A DNA stretch of 34,843 nucleotides from Nesterenkonia sp. F (GTDB lineage: Bacteria > Actinomycetota > Actinomycetes > Actinomycetales > Micrococcaceae): assembly GCF_000220985.1 (NCBI RefSeq), contig NZ_AFRW01000078.1, positions 1-34,843 of the forward strand, written 5' to 3'. Of this stretch, positions 7,325 to 14,831 are shown piece by piece. The position numbers were made by a program, and so were the translations under genes. The notes below the pieces were generated by a model. It did not search any database, was not told the DNA's origin, and saw nothing but the letters and a program-made list of their open reading frames with translations. The stretch's first letter is position 1; each line of letters starts with the position of its first letter.

Positions 7325-8629
7325 ATGCAGATCCCCGCCGAGCAGCCCTTCGTCCCCGTGATCACCGGCGGAGACGTGGGGGCCTATTCCTGGGCCCGCG
7401 AGTTCCACGAGGCCTTCGGCGTCGTCTCGGCGGTGGTGCCGACCGGGCTGAACCGGAACCTGAAGCACTCGCGCATCCTGGACTCCTTCCCGGCCGGAGT
7501 GATGACCGACGAGCAGACCACGATCCGCGCGCTGGTCGACGTCGCCGAGCGGCTGACCGACTCCGGGGCTAACCCCCGGCCGCTGGTGCTGCTGGCCTCC
7601 TACGACCATGTCGTCCAGGCGGTGCTGCGCCATCGCGAGGAGCTCGAGCGCTGGTACGTCATCCCCTTCCCGGACCGCGCGACGGTCGACGCGGTCGCCG
7701 ACAAGGAGTCCTTCGCCGCGATCTGCCGCCGGCTGGGCATTCCGCACCCGCGCGAGACACGGCTGTCGATGGCCGAGCACGACCCCGCACGGACCGAGCA
7801 GATCGTCGCCGAGGCCCTCGAGGAGCTGGGCGCGGACTTCCCGCTGATCCTCAAGGCCGCCGACAGCTGGGTCTGGGCGCAGACCACCTTCTCCGGGCGG
7901 CGGAAGGTCCACCGCGTCGACGACGCCGCCCAGCTCGGCGGGCTGCTCGACGCCGCGGCCGGCGCCGGCTTCGACGACGTCTTCCTGCTCCAGGAGCTCA
8001 TCCCCGGTCCCGACTCGCAGATGCGCGTGGGCTCCTACTTCCGCGACGCGGAGGGGCGGACCCGGCTGCGCGCCGTCGGCGAGGTGATCCTGGAGGACCA
8101 CGCGCCGGGGCTGGAGGGCAACTCCCTGGCGATCCTCACCTCGCAGGACCCGCGCATCGACGAGCATGCCGAGGCCTTCCTCGAGGAGGTCGACTGGCAC
8201 GGCTTCGCGATGTTCGACGTGAAGATCGACCCCCGCGACGGCACCCCGCAGTTCTTCGAGATGAATCCGCGGCTGGGCCGCAACCACTCCTATCTGACCG
8301 CCGGCGGAGTGAATCCGGCCGAGCTGATCGTCCAGCAGTACCTGGCCGGAATCCTCGACGCCGCAGCCCTGGCGGGCACGGGGGTCGAGCTGCCGGGCGA
8401 GCTGCCGGAGACCACGCGGCCGGACGCGCTGCACACCACGGTGCCGCTGTCGCTGGTGCGTCGCTTCGCCGACGCCGACCAGCGGGCGCGGGTGGACGCC
8501 GCGGCCCGTGCCGGGGCGGTGCGCTTCCCGTTCCGCTACCGGTCGGACTCCGATCCGCGGAAGCGGGCCTATCACGCCGCCGTGCTGCTGAAGAGCCTCC
8601 GCGACGCCCGTCAGCACCCTCCGGAGTGA
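7325..8629 (+). CDS. ATP-grasp carboxylate-amine ligase, D-aspartate ligase-like (COG3919 type)
   Basis: 434-residue ATP-grasp enzyme that would activate a carboxylate as acyl phosphate and join it to an amine. The opening FVPVITGGDVGAYSWAREFHEAFGV resembles the pre-ATP-grasp domain of Enterococcus D-aspartate ligase (Asl), whose length is also about 440. ATP-binding strand FPLILKAADS, hinge FLLQELIPGPDSQMRVGSY and metal ligands in PQFFEMNPRLGRNHSYL (Glu and Asn) are present. Asl adds D-Asp to lysine of the peptidoglycan precursor. The substrate here is unproven. The start at 7325 is supported by TAGTCT seven bases upstream. Longer upstream reading is an antisense shadow of the exporter. A FemX-like enzyme lies 900 bases further on, supporting a wall-bridge role. 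Confidence 0.8.
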   Translation: MQIPAEQPFVPVITGGDVGAYSWAREFHEAFGVVSAVVPTGLNRNLKHSRILDSFPAGVMTDEQTTIRALVDVAERLTDSGANPRPLVLLASYDHVVQAVLRHREELERWYVIPFPDRATVDAVADKESFAAICRRLGIPHPRETRLSMAEHDPARTEQIVAEALEELGADFPLILKAADSWVWAQTTFSGRRKVHRVDDAAQLGGLLDAAAGAGFDDVFLLQELIPGPDSQMRVGSYFRDAEGRTRLRAVGEVILEDHAPGLEGNSLAILTSQDPRIDEHAEAFLEEVDWHGFAMFDVKIDPRDGTPQFFEMNPRLGRNHSYLTAGGVNPAELIVQQYLAGILDAAALAGTGVELPGELPETTRPDALHTTVPLSLVRRFADADQRARVDAAARAGAVRFPFRYRSDSDPRKRAYHAAVLLKSLRDARQHPPE

Positions 8630-8638
8630 GTGAGCTGG

Positions 8639-8687
8639 TCGCGTCGTGTCGTCTCGGCCATTAGTCTGGGTCCATCGAGGACTGACG
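8639..8687 (+). promoter_or_regulatory. Promoter region of small membrane gene 1 (duplicated at 9106)
   Basis: A 49-base segment from TCGCG through TAGTCT (8662-8667) to CTGACG. It aligns without gaps to 9106-9154, sharing TCGCG, TAGTCTGGGTC, TCGAG and CTGACG at the same spacing. TAGTCT is the probable -10 box. It lies 44 bases before ATG 8712, so this gene has a leader. Confidence 0.6.
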
Positions 8688-8711
8688 GCGCCGAGACGAG
8701 GAGGGGCGGCG

Positions 8712-9131
8712 ATGGCTACGGCGACGAGCGGGAGCACCGAGGAGTCGGCGATCCCGCGGCGACGTCAGCAGCTGCGGCTCGACGTCGACCGGGCGGACGG
8801 GCTGGTCCGTCGCCTCCGCAATGAGCTGCGGACCCCAGGTTCCGCCCGCTTCCACTCCGTCGTGTCGGTGATGATGGGGCTGAACTTCTGCGCCATAGTC
8901 CTCGTGTCCGAACCGGACCTCTCGGGCGAACTCACCGTCTCGAGCGCGCTCTTCGCCCTGCAGCTGGTCGCCGCGCCCGGTTTCATGCTCTACGGCCTGG
9001 CGATCGATGCCGCGCGCGACCGGGCCGTCCGCGAGGGGCTCTACGTCGACGCCGGACCCGGTCCGCATCTCTCCGGCTCCCAGCGTCAGCGGGCCCGGTC
9101 GGATCTCGCGCCGTCCCGCGCTGGGAACTAG
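8712..9131 (+). CDS. Small two-helix membrane protein 1, paralogue of the next gene
   Basis: 139 residues, no family recognised. Arg-rich N-terminal cytoplasmic segment (IPRRRQQLRLDVDRADGLVRRLRNEL), two transmembrane helices (VVSVMMGLNFCAIVLV and SSALFALQLVAAPGFMLYGLAI), then a basic/acidic tail ending LSGSQRQRARSDLAPSR. The segment from about residue 30 aligns with the next protein, including SxxRxxxVVS, Asn in helix 1, PD in the loop, and the nearly identical tail SGSQRQRARS. ATG 8712 is chosen for its GGAGGGG upstream and because the duplicated promoter lies just before it. The stop codon TAG is part of the next gene's -10 box. Confidence 0.72.
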   Translation: MATATSGSTEESAIPRRRQQLRLDVDRADGLVRRLRNELRTPGSARFHSVVSVMMGLNFCAIVLVSEPDLSGELTVSSALFALQLVAAPGFMLYGLAIDAARDRAVREGLYVDAGPGPHLSGSQRQRARSDLAPSRAGN

Positions 9132-9154
9132 TCTGGGTCTGTCGAGACCTGACG
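9106..9154 (+). promoter_or_regulatory. Promoter region of small membrane gene 2 (duplicate of 8639)
   Basis: Gap-free copy of 8639-8687 with TAGTCT at 9129-9134. The TAG of this -10 box is the stop codon of the preceding gene, so duplication included the promoter. ATG 9175 is 40 bases downstream. Confidence 0.6.
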
Positions 9155-9174
9155 ATGCGCGGAAGAGGGCGACG

Positions 9175-9516
9175 ATGAACGACCAGAAGCCGAGGGGCCT
9201 GAGGCGGCTCCTCGCCAGCGACCTGTCGAGCCCGCGGCGCGTGCGCGAGGTCGTCTCGCTCCTGTGCCTGCTGGGTCTGGTCAACGCGTCGAGCGCGAGC
9301 ATCGCCCCGGATGTGGAGAACACGTTCGACGCCGTGGCTATGAGCCTGTGGCTGGTCGGCGCCTGCGGATTGGTCTCCGCCGCCATGGTGATCTACGCGC
9401 TGTACCGTGAGGACGTCGAGGCCGGCCGCTGGGATGCCGAGGACCTGGAGGAGAGGCCGCAGCTCTCCGGATCGCAGCGTCAGCGCGCCCGGTCGGCGTC
9501 GAGAGCAGAGCGCTGA
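9175..9516 (+). CDS. Small two-helix membrane protein 2, paralogue of the previous gene
   Basis: 113 residues, no family recognised. Basic N-terminus (QKPRGLRRLLASDLSSPRRV), helix 1 (VVSLLCLLGLVNASSASI), helix 2 (AMSLWLVGACGLVSAAMVIYAL), acidic stretch (EDVEAGRWDAEDLEERP) and the tail LSGSQRQRARSASRAER. The SGSQRQRARS tail is identical to that of the preceding protein and better conserved than the helices, so it is probably functional. The start has AAGAGGG upstream. It is convergent with the FemX-like gene, 22 bases between ends. Confidence 0.72.
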   Translation: MNDQKPRGLRRLLASDLSSPRRVREVVSLLCLLGLVNASSASIAPDVENTFDAVAMSLWLVGACGLVSAAMVIYALYREDVEAGRWDAEDLEERPQLSGSQRQRARSASRAER

Positions 9517-9538
9517 GCTCCGCCTCCGTCCGGGCCGC

Positions 9539-10717
9539 TCAGCGGCGGGCTATGTAGAGCCGGAAGGCCCTGGCCAGCAGTGGGCTGATCTCGAAGTCCC
9601 ACTCGCCCTGAGTCTGCACGACGTCGGCGCCCATGGTCGTCTTGAAGCGGGTGAGCCCGGCCAGCTCGTGCTGCGGGTCCAGCGACGGGCTCAGCCCGCC
9701 CAGGTCGTACCAGCGGCATCCGGCGGCCAGCGCGTCCTCGATCTGGCGCAGCTGCAGCGCCCGCGGGGCGTAGCGCTTGCGCTCCTGCGCCGCCGAGGCG
9801 CCGTAGACGTACCAGGCGAAGCGGCGCTGGCGGACGAAGATCGCCGCGGCCAGCGGCGTCTCGCCCAGGTGGGCGAAGTACAGCGTGCACTCGGTGTCGT
9901 CTGCGGCGTTGAGCTCGCGATGCATCCGCTGGAAGTAGCTCAGCGGCCGGCCGGTGAAGCCGTCTCGCTCGGCGGTCTCCTCGTAGAGCTCCTGCCAGAC
10001 GGGCAGATCCTCCTCGCCGCCGACGCTGATGGTCAGCTCCGAGCGGGTCGACTTGCGGGTCTGGCGCCGCGAGGTCTGGTCCATCCGCGCCAGCACCGCG
10101 TCGACGTCGACGGCGGCGCCGTCGTCGTCGACCAGCGGGATGCGGGCCTGGAACTGCGGCTGGCCGGCCTCGAACTCCTCCGACTCGCCGGGGGCGCGCC
10201 AGCCCAGCGCGGTCAGCTCCTCGCGCGCGGCCTCGGCCTCGTCGTCGACGGCGATCGGCTCCAGCTCGGTGAGCATCCGGTGCTCGCCGGCGGCCAGGGC
10301 CTTGCGGACGTCGCCGGCGGCCCAGCGGCGGCGCACGCCGGGCAGGCCCATGCGGACCAGGAAGGCGCCGTCGCGGCGCAGCCGCTCGGTGAGCGCGGTA
10401 AGCACGGAGGCCAGGTCGACGTCGGCGGGGTCGAAGACCGGGCCCTCCGCCAGGTAGGCCAGGGTCCGACCGCCGACCACCGGCACCGCCGAGGGCACCG
10501 GCAGCGGCCGGTGCAGCACCAGCGTGGCGGCGACGAGGCGGTCGTCGGCGTAGACGCCGAGAGACTCGCCGCGCCAGCCGCTCTTCACCTCCGGCCAGCG
10601 GGGATTCTGCAGGAACGAGGAGGTCGGGTGGGCGGCGAGGAACTCGGCATGGGCGTCGGCGGAGAGCGGGGCGACCGTCATCGTCGGCGCGTCCGGGCGC
10701 GGCGTCGTGCTGTTCAC
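9539..10717 (-). CDS. FemA/FemX-like peptidoglycan bridge aminoacyltransferase
   Basis: Aminoacyl-tRNA:lipid II transferase-like protein, 392 residues, with two GNAT-like folds. Seen: N-terminal SSFLQNPRWPEVKSGW, central RMDQTSRRQTRKSTR (the RxxxRR basic patch of FemABX), LYEETAERDGFTGRPLSYFQRMH (helical arm), FVRQRRFAWYVYGASAAQERKRYAPRALQ and C-terminal WYDLGGLSPSLDP...LTRFKTTMGADVVQTQGEWDFEI, all characteristic of Fem proteins. Such enzymes add Gly, Ala or Ser to the stem-peptide lysine. GTG 10717 is preferred because TAGGCT lies seven bases upstream (10730-10725). ATG 10681 is the alternative. Together with the ATP-grasp ligase it may build a two-residue bridge. Confidence 0.87.
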   Translation of the reverse strand: MNSTTPRPDAPTMTVAPLSADAHAEFLAAHPTSSFLQNPRWPEVKSGWRGESLGVYADDRLVAATLVLHRPLPVPSAVPVVGGRTLAYLAEGPVFDPADVDLASVLTALTERLRRDGAFLVRMGLPGVRRRWAAGDVRKALAAGEHRMLTELEPIAVDDEAEAAREELTALGWRAPGESEEFEAGQPQFQARIPLVDDDGAAVDVDAVLARMDQTSRRQTRKSTRSELTISVGGEEDLPVWQELYEETAERDGFTGRPLSYFQRMHRELNAADDTECTLYFAHLGETPLAAAIFVRQRRFAWYVYGASAAQERKRYAPRALQLRQIEDALAAGCRWYDLGGLSPSLDPQHELAGLTRFKTTMGADVVQTQGEWDFEISPLLARAFRLYIARR

Positions 10718-10724
10718 AGCAGAG

Positions 10725-10730
10725 AGCCTA
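10725..10730 (-). promoter_or_regulatory. -10 box of the FemX-like gene, leaderless
   Basis: TAGGCT on the minus strand, seven bases before GTG 10717. It supports the GTG start and a leaderless transcript. Confidence 0.57.
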
Positions 10731-10781
10731 CCGGCCGCGGCCGGGCAGAGCCTGGACGTCGTCCGGACGCGGCCCGGCTGA

Positions 10782-11396
10782 TCAGGTCCGACGCGCGCGG
10801 CGGAGGATGAGGCCGCCCGTCACGAGCAGCGCCACGGCGACCAGCCCCAGCACCATCAGACCGGCTGCGCCGGTGTCGGCGAGCTCCTCGTCCTCGGAGC
10901 TGTCCTCCGCGCTGCCCTCCGAGCTCTCGGCCCAGGTGAACCGGTCCTCGTCGCTGCTCGTCGGCACGATCTCGACGCCGTCCTCGGCCTCCTCCACGGT
11001 GAAGCTCAGCGAATGAGGCTGGCCGTCCGGGCCCTCCGGGTCCACGTTCTGCGCGGCGACCATCAGCGTGTGCACGCCGCCTCCGGGCTCGAGGTCGTCC
11101 AGCGTGACCTCGGTGGTCTCGGCGTCGACCGTCTCGGACTCCCGGTCCTCCTGGTCCACGGAGTGCCACCAGGTGTAGGTGCCGGCGTCCTCCACCGGCT
11201 CCCAGGAGAACGTGACGGAGTCGCCGTCCACGACGGCCTGCAGCGACGGCGCGTCCAGGGGCATCTCGTCCTCGGAGAGGTCGAGCACCGGGGCCGCGGT
11301 CTCGGCCGGCTGCAGCGGGACGGCGGCCGCCGGCGAAGCGGCGCCGGCGACCAGCGCCGAGGCGGCCAGGCCGGCGAGCATCGTGCGGGGGCGCAT
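10782..11396 (-). CDS. LAXTG cell-wall-anchored protein with FN3-like domain
   Basis: 204-residue secreted protein destined for sortase attachment. Signal peptide 1-25 (MRPRTMLAGLAASALVAGAA, AAA cut region), one fibronectin type III-like beta-sandwich at about 48-136 (SVTFSWEPVEDAGTYTWW ... VHTLMVAAQNVDPEG ... SLSFTVEE), an acidic Ser/Glu stalk (155-171), the sorting motif LADTG at 172-176, a hydrophobic helix and the tail RRARRT. LAXTG is the recognition form of class E sortases of high-GC actinobacteria; no sortase gene is present in the window. GGAGGAGA precedes ATG 11396 with good spacing. Its partner or ligand is unknown. Proteins of this size often act as minor wall adhesins. Confidence 0.83.
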   Translation of the reverse strand: MRPRTMLAGLAASALVAGAASPAAAVPLQPAETAAPVLDLSEDEMPLDAPSLQAVVDGDSVTFSWEPVEDAGTYTWWHSVDQEDRESETVDAETTEVTLDDLEPGGGVHTLMVAAQNVDPEGPDGQPHSLSFTVEEAEDGVEIVPTSSDEDRFTWAESSEGSAEDSSEDEELADTGAAGLMVLGLVAVALLVTGGLILRRARRT

Positions 11397-11493
11397 GCGG
11401 ATCTCCTCCGTCGAGTGAAAGGATCGTCCGCGGTGCGGGCGATGTGTTCGCCCTCACGCTAGTGGTCGGGGCCCGGCTGGGCAACACCCCTGA

Positions 11494-11513
11494 CGCCGGG
11501 AGGCCTCCCGGCG
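11494..11513. terminator. Palindrome downstream of purM, possible terminator
   Basis: Perfect 20-bp palindrome CGCCGGGAGGCCTCCCGGCG, 18 bases beyond the purM stop. No T-run follows on either strand, so termination is plausible but weakly supported. Confidence 0.45.
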
Positions 11514-11530
11514 CGCCCCGCCGATCCCGT

Positions 11531-12712
11531 TCAGCCGGTGTAGGAGCCGGTGAGCAGCACACCGCCGCCGTCGACGCCCTTCGCGCCCTGGACGAAGTCC
11601 TCGGCGGCCGCGGCCACCCGCGCGTCCTGCGGGTCGTGCTCGGAGACCTCGCCCATCACCCAGGCGGCCTCGCCGGCGGCGGAGAGCGTGTCCAGCGCGG
11701 ACTCGGCATGCTCGGCGTCGACGACGGCGACCATCCCGACGCCGAGGTTCAGCGTGCGCTCCAGATCCGCCTGCGGGACCGCGCCCAGCTCGGCGATCAC
11801 CCGGAAGATCGCCGGCCAGGACCAGGTGGAGCGGTCGACGGTGGCCATCAGGCCCTCGGGCAGCACACGGGCCAGGTTGGCGGCGAGTCCGCCGCCGGTG
11901 ACGTGGCTGAAGCCGCGCACCGGGGCGTCGTCGGCGGTCGGGGCCTCGGCCGGGTCGCCGTTGAGCGCGCGCACCAGGTCCAGGCAGGAGCGGGTGTAGA
12001 GGCGGGTGGGTTCGAGCAGCTCCTCGCCGACGCTGCGGCCGAACTCCTCGACGTGGCGCTCGTAGCCCCAGCCGGCCGACTCCAGCACGCGGCGCACCAG
12101 CGAGTAGCCGTTGGAGTGCACCCCGGAGGAGGCCATGCCGATGACGACGTCGCCGGCGCGGACCCGCTGCGGGCCCAGCACCGCCGAGGCGTCGACGACG
12201 CCGGTGGCCGCCCCGGCGACGTCGTACTCGTCGGCGGCCAGCAGGCCCGGGTGCTCGGCGGTCTCGCCGCCGATCAGCGAGGTGCCGGTCAGCGAGCAGG
12301 CCTCGGCGATGCCGCGCACGATCGCCGCGATCCGGTCGGGGTCGACCGAGCCGCAGGCGATGTAGTCGGTCATGAACAGCGGCTCGGCGCCCATCACCAC
12401 GATGTCGTCGACGACCATGCCGACCAGGTCGTGGCCGATGGTGTCGTGGCGGTCCATCGCCTGGGCGATCGCGACCTTGGTGCCCACGCCGTCGGTGGAG
12501 GTGGCCATCAGCGGCTTGGGCAGCCGGGTCAGCGCCGAGGCGTCATAGAGGCCGGCGAAGCCGCCGACTCCGCCCATCACGGCCGAGGAGTGGGTGGCCT
12601 GCACCGCCGACTTCATCAGCTCGACGGCGCGGTCGCCGGCCTCGACGTCGACGCCGGCGGAGGCGTAGGTGATCGGCTCGGGGCGTCCGGCCTGCTCGGG
12701 CTGTCCGGTCAT
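11531..12712 (-). CDS. purM: Phosphoribosylformylglycinamidine cyclo-ligase (AIR synthetase)
   Basis: Fifth step of purine synthesis: FGAM + ATP to AIR. 393 residues. AIRS core motifs: ITYASAGVDVEAGDRAVE at the N-terminus, GGFAGLYD, STDGVGTKVAIAQ, HDLVGMVVDDIVVMGAEPLFMTDYIA, LIGGETAEHPG, IGMASSGVHSNGYSLVRR, and FSHVTGGGLAANLARVLPEG. The C-terminus is complete (NLGVGMVAVV ... VMGEV). The gene is somewhat longer than the usual 345-355 residues because of acidic extensions. ATG 12712 overlaps the purF stop as ATGA, with GGAGG eight bases upstream inside purF, showing translational coupling. It is the last gene of the operon. Confidence 0.96.
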   Translation of the reverse strand: MTGQPEQAGRPEPITYASAGVDVEAGDRAVELMKSAVQATHSSAVMGGVGGFAGLYDASALTRLPKPLMATSTDGVGTKVAIAQAMDRHDTIGHDLVGMVVDDIVVMGAEPLFMTDYIACGSVDPDRIAAIVRGIAEACSLTGTSLIGGETAEHPGLLAADEYDVAGAATGVVDASAVLGPQRVRAGDVVIGMASSGVHSNGYSLVRRVLESAGWGYERHVEEFGRSVGEELLEPTRLYTRSCLDLVRALNGDPAEAPTADDAPVRGFSHVTGGGLAANLARVLPEGLMATVDRSTWSWPAIFRVIAELGAVPQADLERTLNLGVGMVAVVDAEHAESALDTLSAAGEAAWVMGEVSEHDPQDARVAAAAEDFVQGAKGVDGGGVLLTGSYTG

Positions 12713-14292
12713 CGGGTGGCCTCCGTGGGGGTCTCGTCGGCGACGTCGAACTCGGCGTCCGGGCCGGGCTCGCAGCCCGAGCCGGCGGATCCGGGGGTCT
12801 CGGACGCTCCGGAGGTGCCGGAGGCCGGCTCCTCCAGCAGCAGCTTGCCGCGGCGGGACTCCGGCGGCAGCGGGATGGGGTACTCGCCGGAGAAGCAGGC
12901 GGTGCACAGCGTCGAGCGCGGCTGCTCGGTCGCGGCGATCATCCCCTCCTCGGAGATGTAGGCCAGCGAGTCCGCGCCGACGGCCTGGCGGATCTCGTCC
13001 ATCGTCGCGCCGGTGGCGATCAGCTCCGCGCGGGTGGCGAAGTCGATGCCGTAGAAGCAGGGCCACTTGATCGGCGGCGAGGAGATCTTCACGTGCACCT
13101 CCGCCGCGCCGGCCTCCTTGAGCATCCGCACGATGGCGCGCTGGGTGTTGCCGCGGACGATGGAGTCGTCGACGACGACCACCCGCTTGTCGCGGACCAC
13201 GTGTTCCTGGACGTTGAGCTTCAGCCGGATCCCCAGCTGGCGCAGCGTCTGCGAGGGCTGGATGAAGGTCCGGCCGACGTAGGAGTTCTTGATGAAGCCC
13301 TGGGCGAAGGGCAGCCCGGACTCCTCGGAGTAGCCGACCGCCGCCGGGGTGCCGGACTCGGGCACCGGGATGACGATGTCGGCGTCGTGGCTGTCCTCGC
13401 GGGCCAGCTGGCGGCCCATCTCCACGCGCGACTCGTAGACCGAGCGGCCGTTGATCAGCGCGTCGGGGCGGGCCAGGTAGACGTACTCGAAGACGCAGCG
13501 GGCCGGGTCCGAGGCGGCGAAGTGCTGGCTGCGCACGCCGTCGGCGTCGATGGCGATGAACTCGCCGGGCTCGATCTCGCGGATCACCGAGGCGCCGACC
13601 GTCGCCAGCGCCGACTGCTCGGAGGCGACCACCCAGCCGCGGTCCAGCCGGCCGAGCACCAGCGGGCGCACGCCCTGGGCGTCGCGGGCGGCGTAGAGGG
13701 TGTTCTCGGTCATGAACACGAAGCAGAAGGCGCCCTGCAGCGTCGGCAGCAGCTGCATCGCCTGGGCCTCGAGGTCCTCGCCGGGCTGGTCCTTCAGCAG
13801 CGCGGTGACCAGTGCGGTGTCGGTGGTGTTGCCCTGGGCCAGCTCGCCGAAGGCCGGGGCCTCGCCGCCGTTGCGCTCGACCAGCCGATCGTAGAGGTCT
13901 CCGGAGTTGGTCAGGTTGCCGTTGTGGCCCAGCGCCACGGTGCCGTGCGGGGTGTCGCCGAGGGTCGGCTGCGCATTGGACCACTGGTTGGAGCCGGTGG
14001 TGGAGTAGCGGCAGTGCCCGACGGCGATGTGTCCGCGCAGCGCGGTCAGCGTCGACTCGTCGAAGACCTGCGAGACCAGCCCGATGTCCTTGTAGACCCG
14101 GATCGACTCGCCGTCGGAGGCGGCGATGCCGGCCGACTCCTGGCCGCGGTGCTGGAGGGCGTAGAGCCCGTAGTAGGCGAGCTTGGCGACCTCCTCGCCG
14201 GGGGCCCAGACGCCGAAGACGCCGCATTCGTCCTGCGGTGCGGCGTCCTCGTCCAGCAGATTGAAGTTCAGGCGGCCGTCAGCGCTGGCCAT
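12709..14292 (-). CDS. purF: Amidophosphoribosyltransferase
   Basis: First committed step of purine synthesis: PRPP + glutamine to phosphoribosylamine. 527 residues. The Ntn-hydrolase cysteine is Cys23 (PQDECGVFGV), exposed after removal of a 22-residue propeptide. Glutamine-site motifs YYGLYALQHRGQESAGI and GHCRYSTTGSNQWSNAQP, then the phosphoribosyltransferase PRPP loop VVVVDDSIVRGNT at 371-383. Cys residues in the C-terminal region (WPCFYGIDF, STLCTACFSGEYP) match the Fe-S-type (B. subtilis-like) enzyme. An extra acidic C-terminal tail of about 50 residues follows. The start overlaps the upstream membrane gene by 14 bases. GAGAGGA lies about 10 bases before ATG. Confidence 0.97.
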   Translation of the reverse strand: MASADGRLNFNLLDEDAAPQDECGVFGVWAPGEEVAKLAYYGLYALQHRGQESAGIAASDGESIRVYKDIGLVSQVFDESTLTALRGHIAVGHCRYSTTGSNQWSNAQPTLGDTPHGTVALGHNGNLTNSGDLYDRLVERNGGEAPAFGELAQGNTTDTALVTALLKDQPGEDLEAQAMQLLPTLQGAFCFVFMTENTLYAARDAQGVRPLVLGRLDRGWVVASEQSALATVGASVIREIEPGEFIAIDADGVRSQHFAASDPARCVFEYVYLARPDALINGRSVYESRVEMGRQLAREDSHDADIVIPVPESGTPAAVGYSEESGLPFAQGFIKNSYVGRTFIQPSQTLRQLGIRLKLNVQEHVVRDKRVVVVDDSIVRGNTQRAIVRMLKEAGAAEVHVKISSPPIKWPCFYGIDFATRAELIATGATMDEIRQAVGADSLAYISEEGMIAATEQPRSTLCTACFSGEYPIPLPPESRRGKLLLEEPASGTSGASETPGSAGSGCEPGPDAEFDVADETPTEATR

Positions 14293-14605
14293 GGGCGGAG
14301 TTCCTCTCAGTGGGGGCGGCGCCGGATCCGGGCTCCCGCGGCACCGCGTCGTAGGTGCGGCCGTGCCCGCGGGTGCGGCGTTCGGCGATCAGCCAGGCGA
14401 GGGCCCCGAGGGCCAGGCCGGGCAGGGCGAGGACGACGGCGAGGAAGCCGGCCGAGCTCAGCATGGAGTACCCCTCGGTCGGGCCGGTGACGATCGCCAG
14501 CACGACGGCGGCGACCACGCCGACGGCGGCGCCGACGATCAGGAAGGGGATCAGGCGCGGGGCATGGCGCACCGTCACCTGCCGATGCTGCTCGCGGGAG
14601 GACAT
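14279..14605 (-). CDS. Small two-helix membrane protein, first gene of the purF-purM operon
   Basis: 108 residues with two hydrophobic helices (IPFLIVGAAVGVVAAVVLAIV and AGFLAVVLALPGLALGALAWLIA) joined by TGPTEGYSML, followed by a basic/Pro-rich cytoplasmic tail. Similar uncharacterised proteins sit before purF in related actinobacteria. The function is unknown. TAGACT lies six bases before ATG 14605, so the operon transcript is probably leaderless. It overlaps purF by 14 bases, indicating coupled expression. Confidence 0.78.
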   Translation of the reverse strand: MSSREQHRQVTVRHAPRLIPFLIVGAAVGVVAAVVLAIVTGPTEGYSMLSSAGFLAVVLALPGLALGALAWLIAERRTRGHGRTYDAVPREPGSGAAPTERNSAHGQR

Positions 14606-14611
14606 GGCTCC

Positions 14612-14617
14612 AGTCTA
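14612..14617 (-). promoter_or_regulatory. -10 box of the purF operon, leaderless
   Basis: TAGACT, six bases before ATG 14605 on the minus strand. Confidence 0.55.
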
Positions 14618-14727
14618 CTGGGCGCGGGGAAGGCGCGATGAATCGGGAAGGGGTCCGTCCGTCAGGCGGACTCTGCGGAGGAGTCTCGTCGTGGCGCGGC
14701 GGATCCCGGCGACGTCGTGACGACCTG

Positions 14728-14785
14728 TCGCAGGGCTGTGAGATGTCGTCGGGCGATAGCGCTGTGACATCTCACAGCCCTGCGA
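14728..14785. repeat. Inverted repeat, perfect 20-bp arms
   Basis: Left arm TCGCAGGGCTGTGAGATGTC (14728-14747) and its exact complement (14766-14785), separated by 18 bases. The loop begins GTCG, as does that of the larger hairpin at 28340; both have ATGTCG at the left-arm/loop junction. No T-tract follows, so it is not a standard terminator. Confidence 0.85.
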
Positions 14786-14831
14786 TATCAGCAAGGGGAC
14801 GAGCGGCGCGCACTATGACGTGTGCAGGAAG

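Noticed and set aside
12713-14227. N-terminal extension of purM by 505 residues in the same frame
   Set aside because: This stretch lies within purF in another frame and has no family similarity; ATG 12712 with GGAGG and ATGA overlap is the real start.
14766-14781. Possible Crp site: TGTGA-CATC-TCACA in the right arm of the hairpin
   Set aside because: The half-sites are separated by four bases instead of six and arise from the inverted repeat itself.
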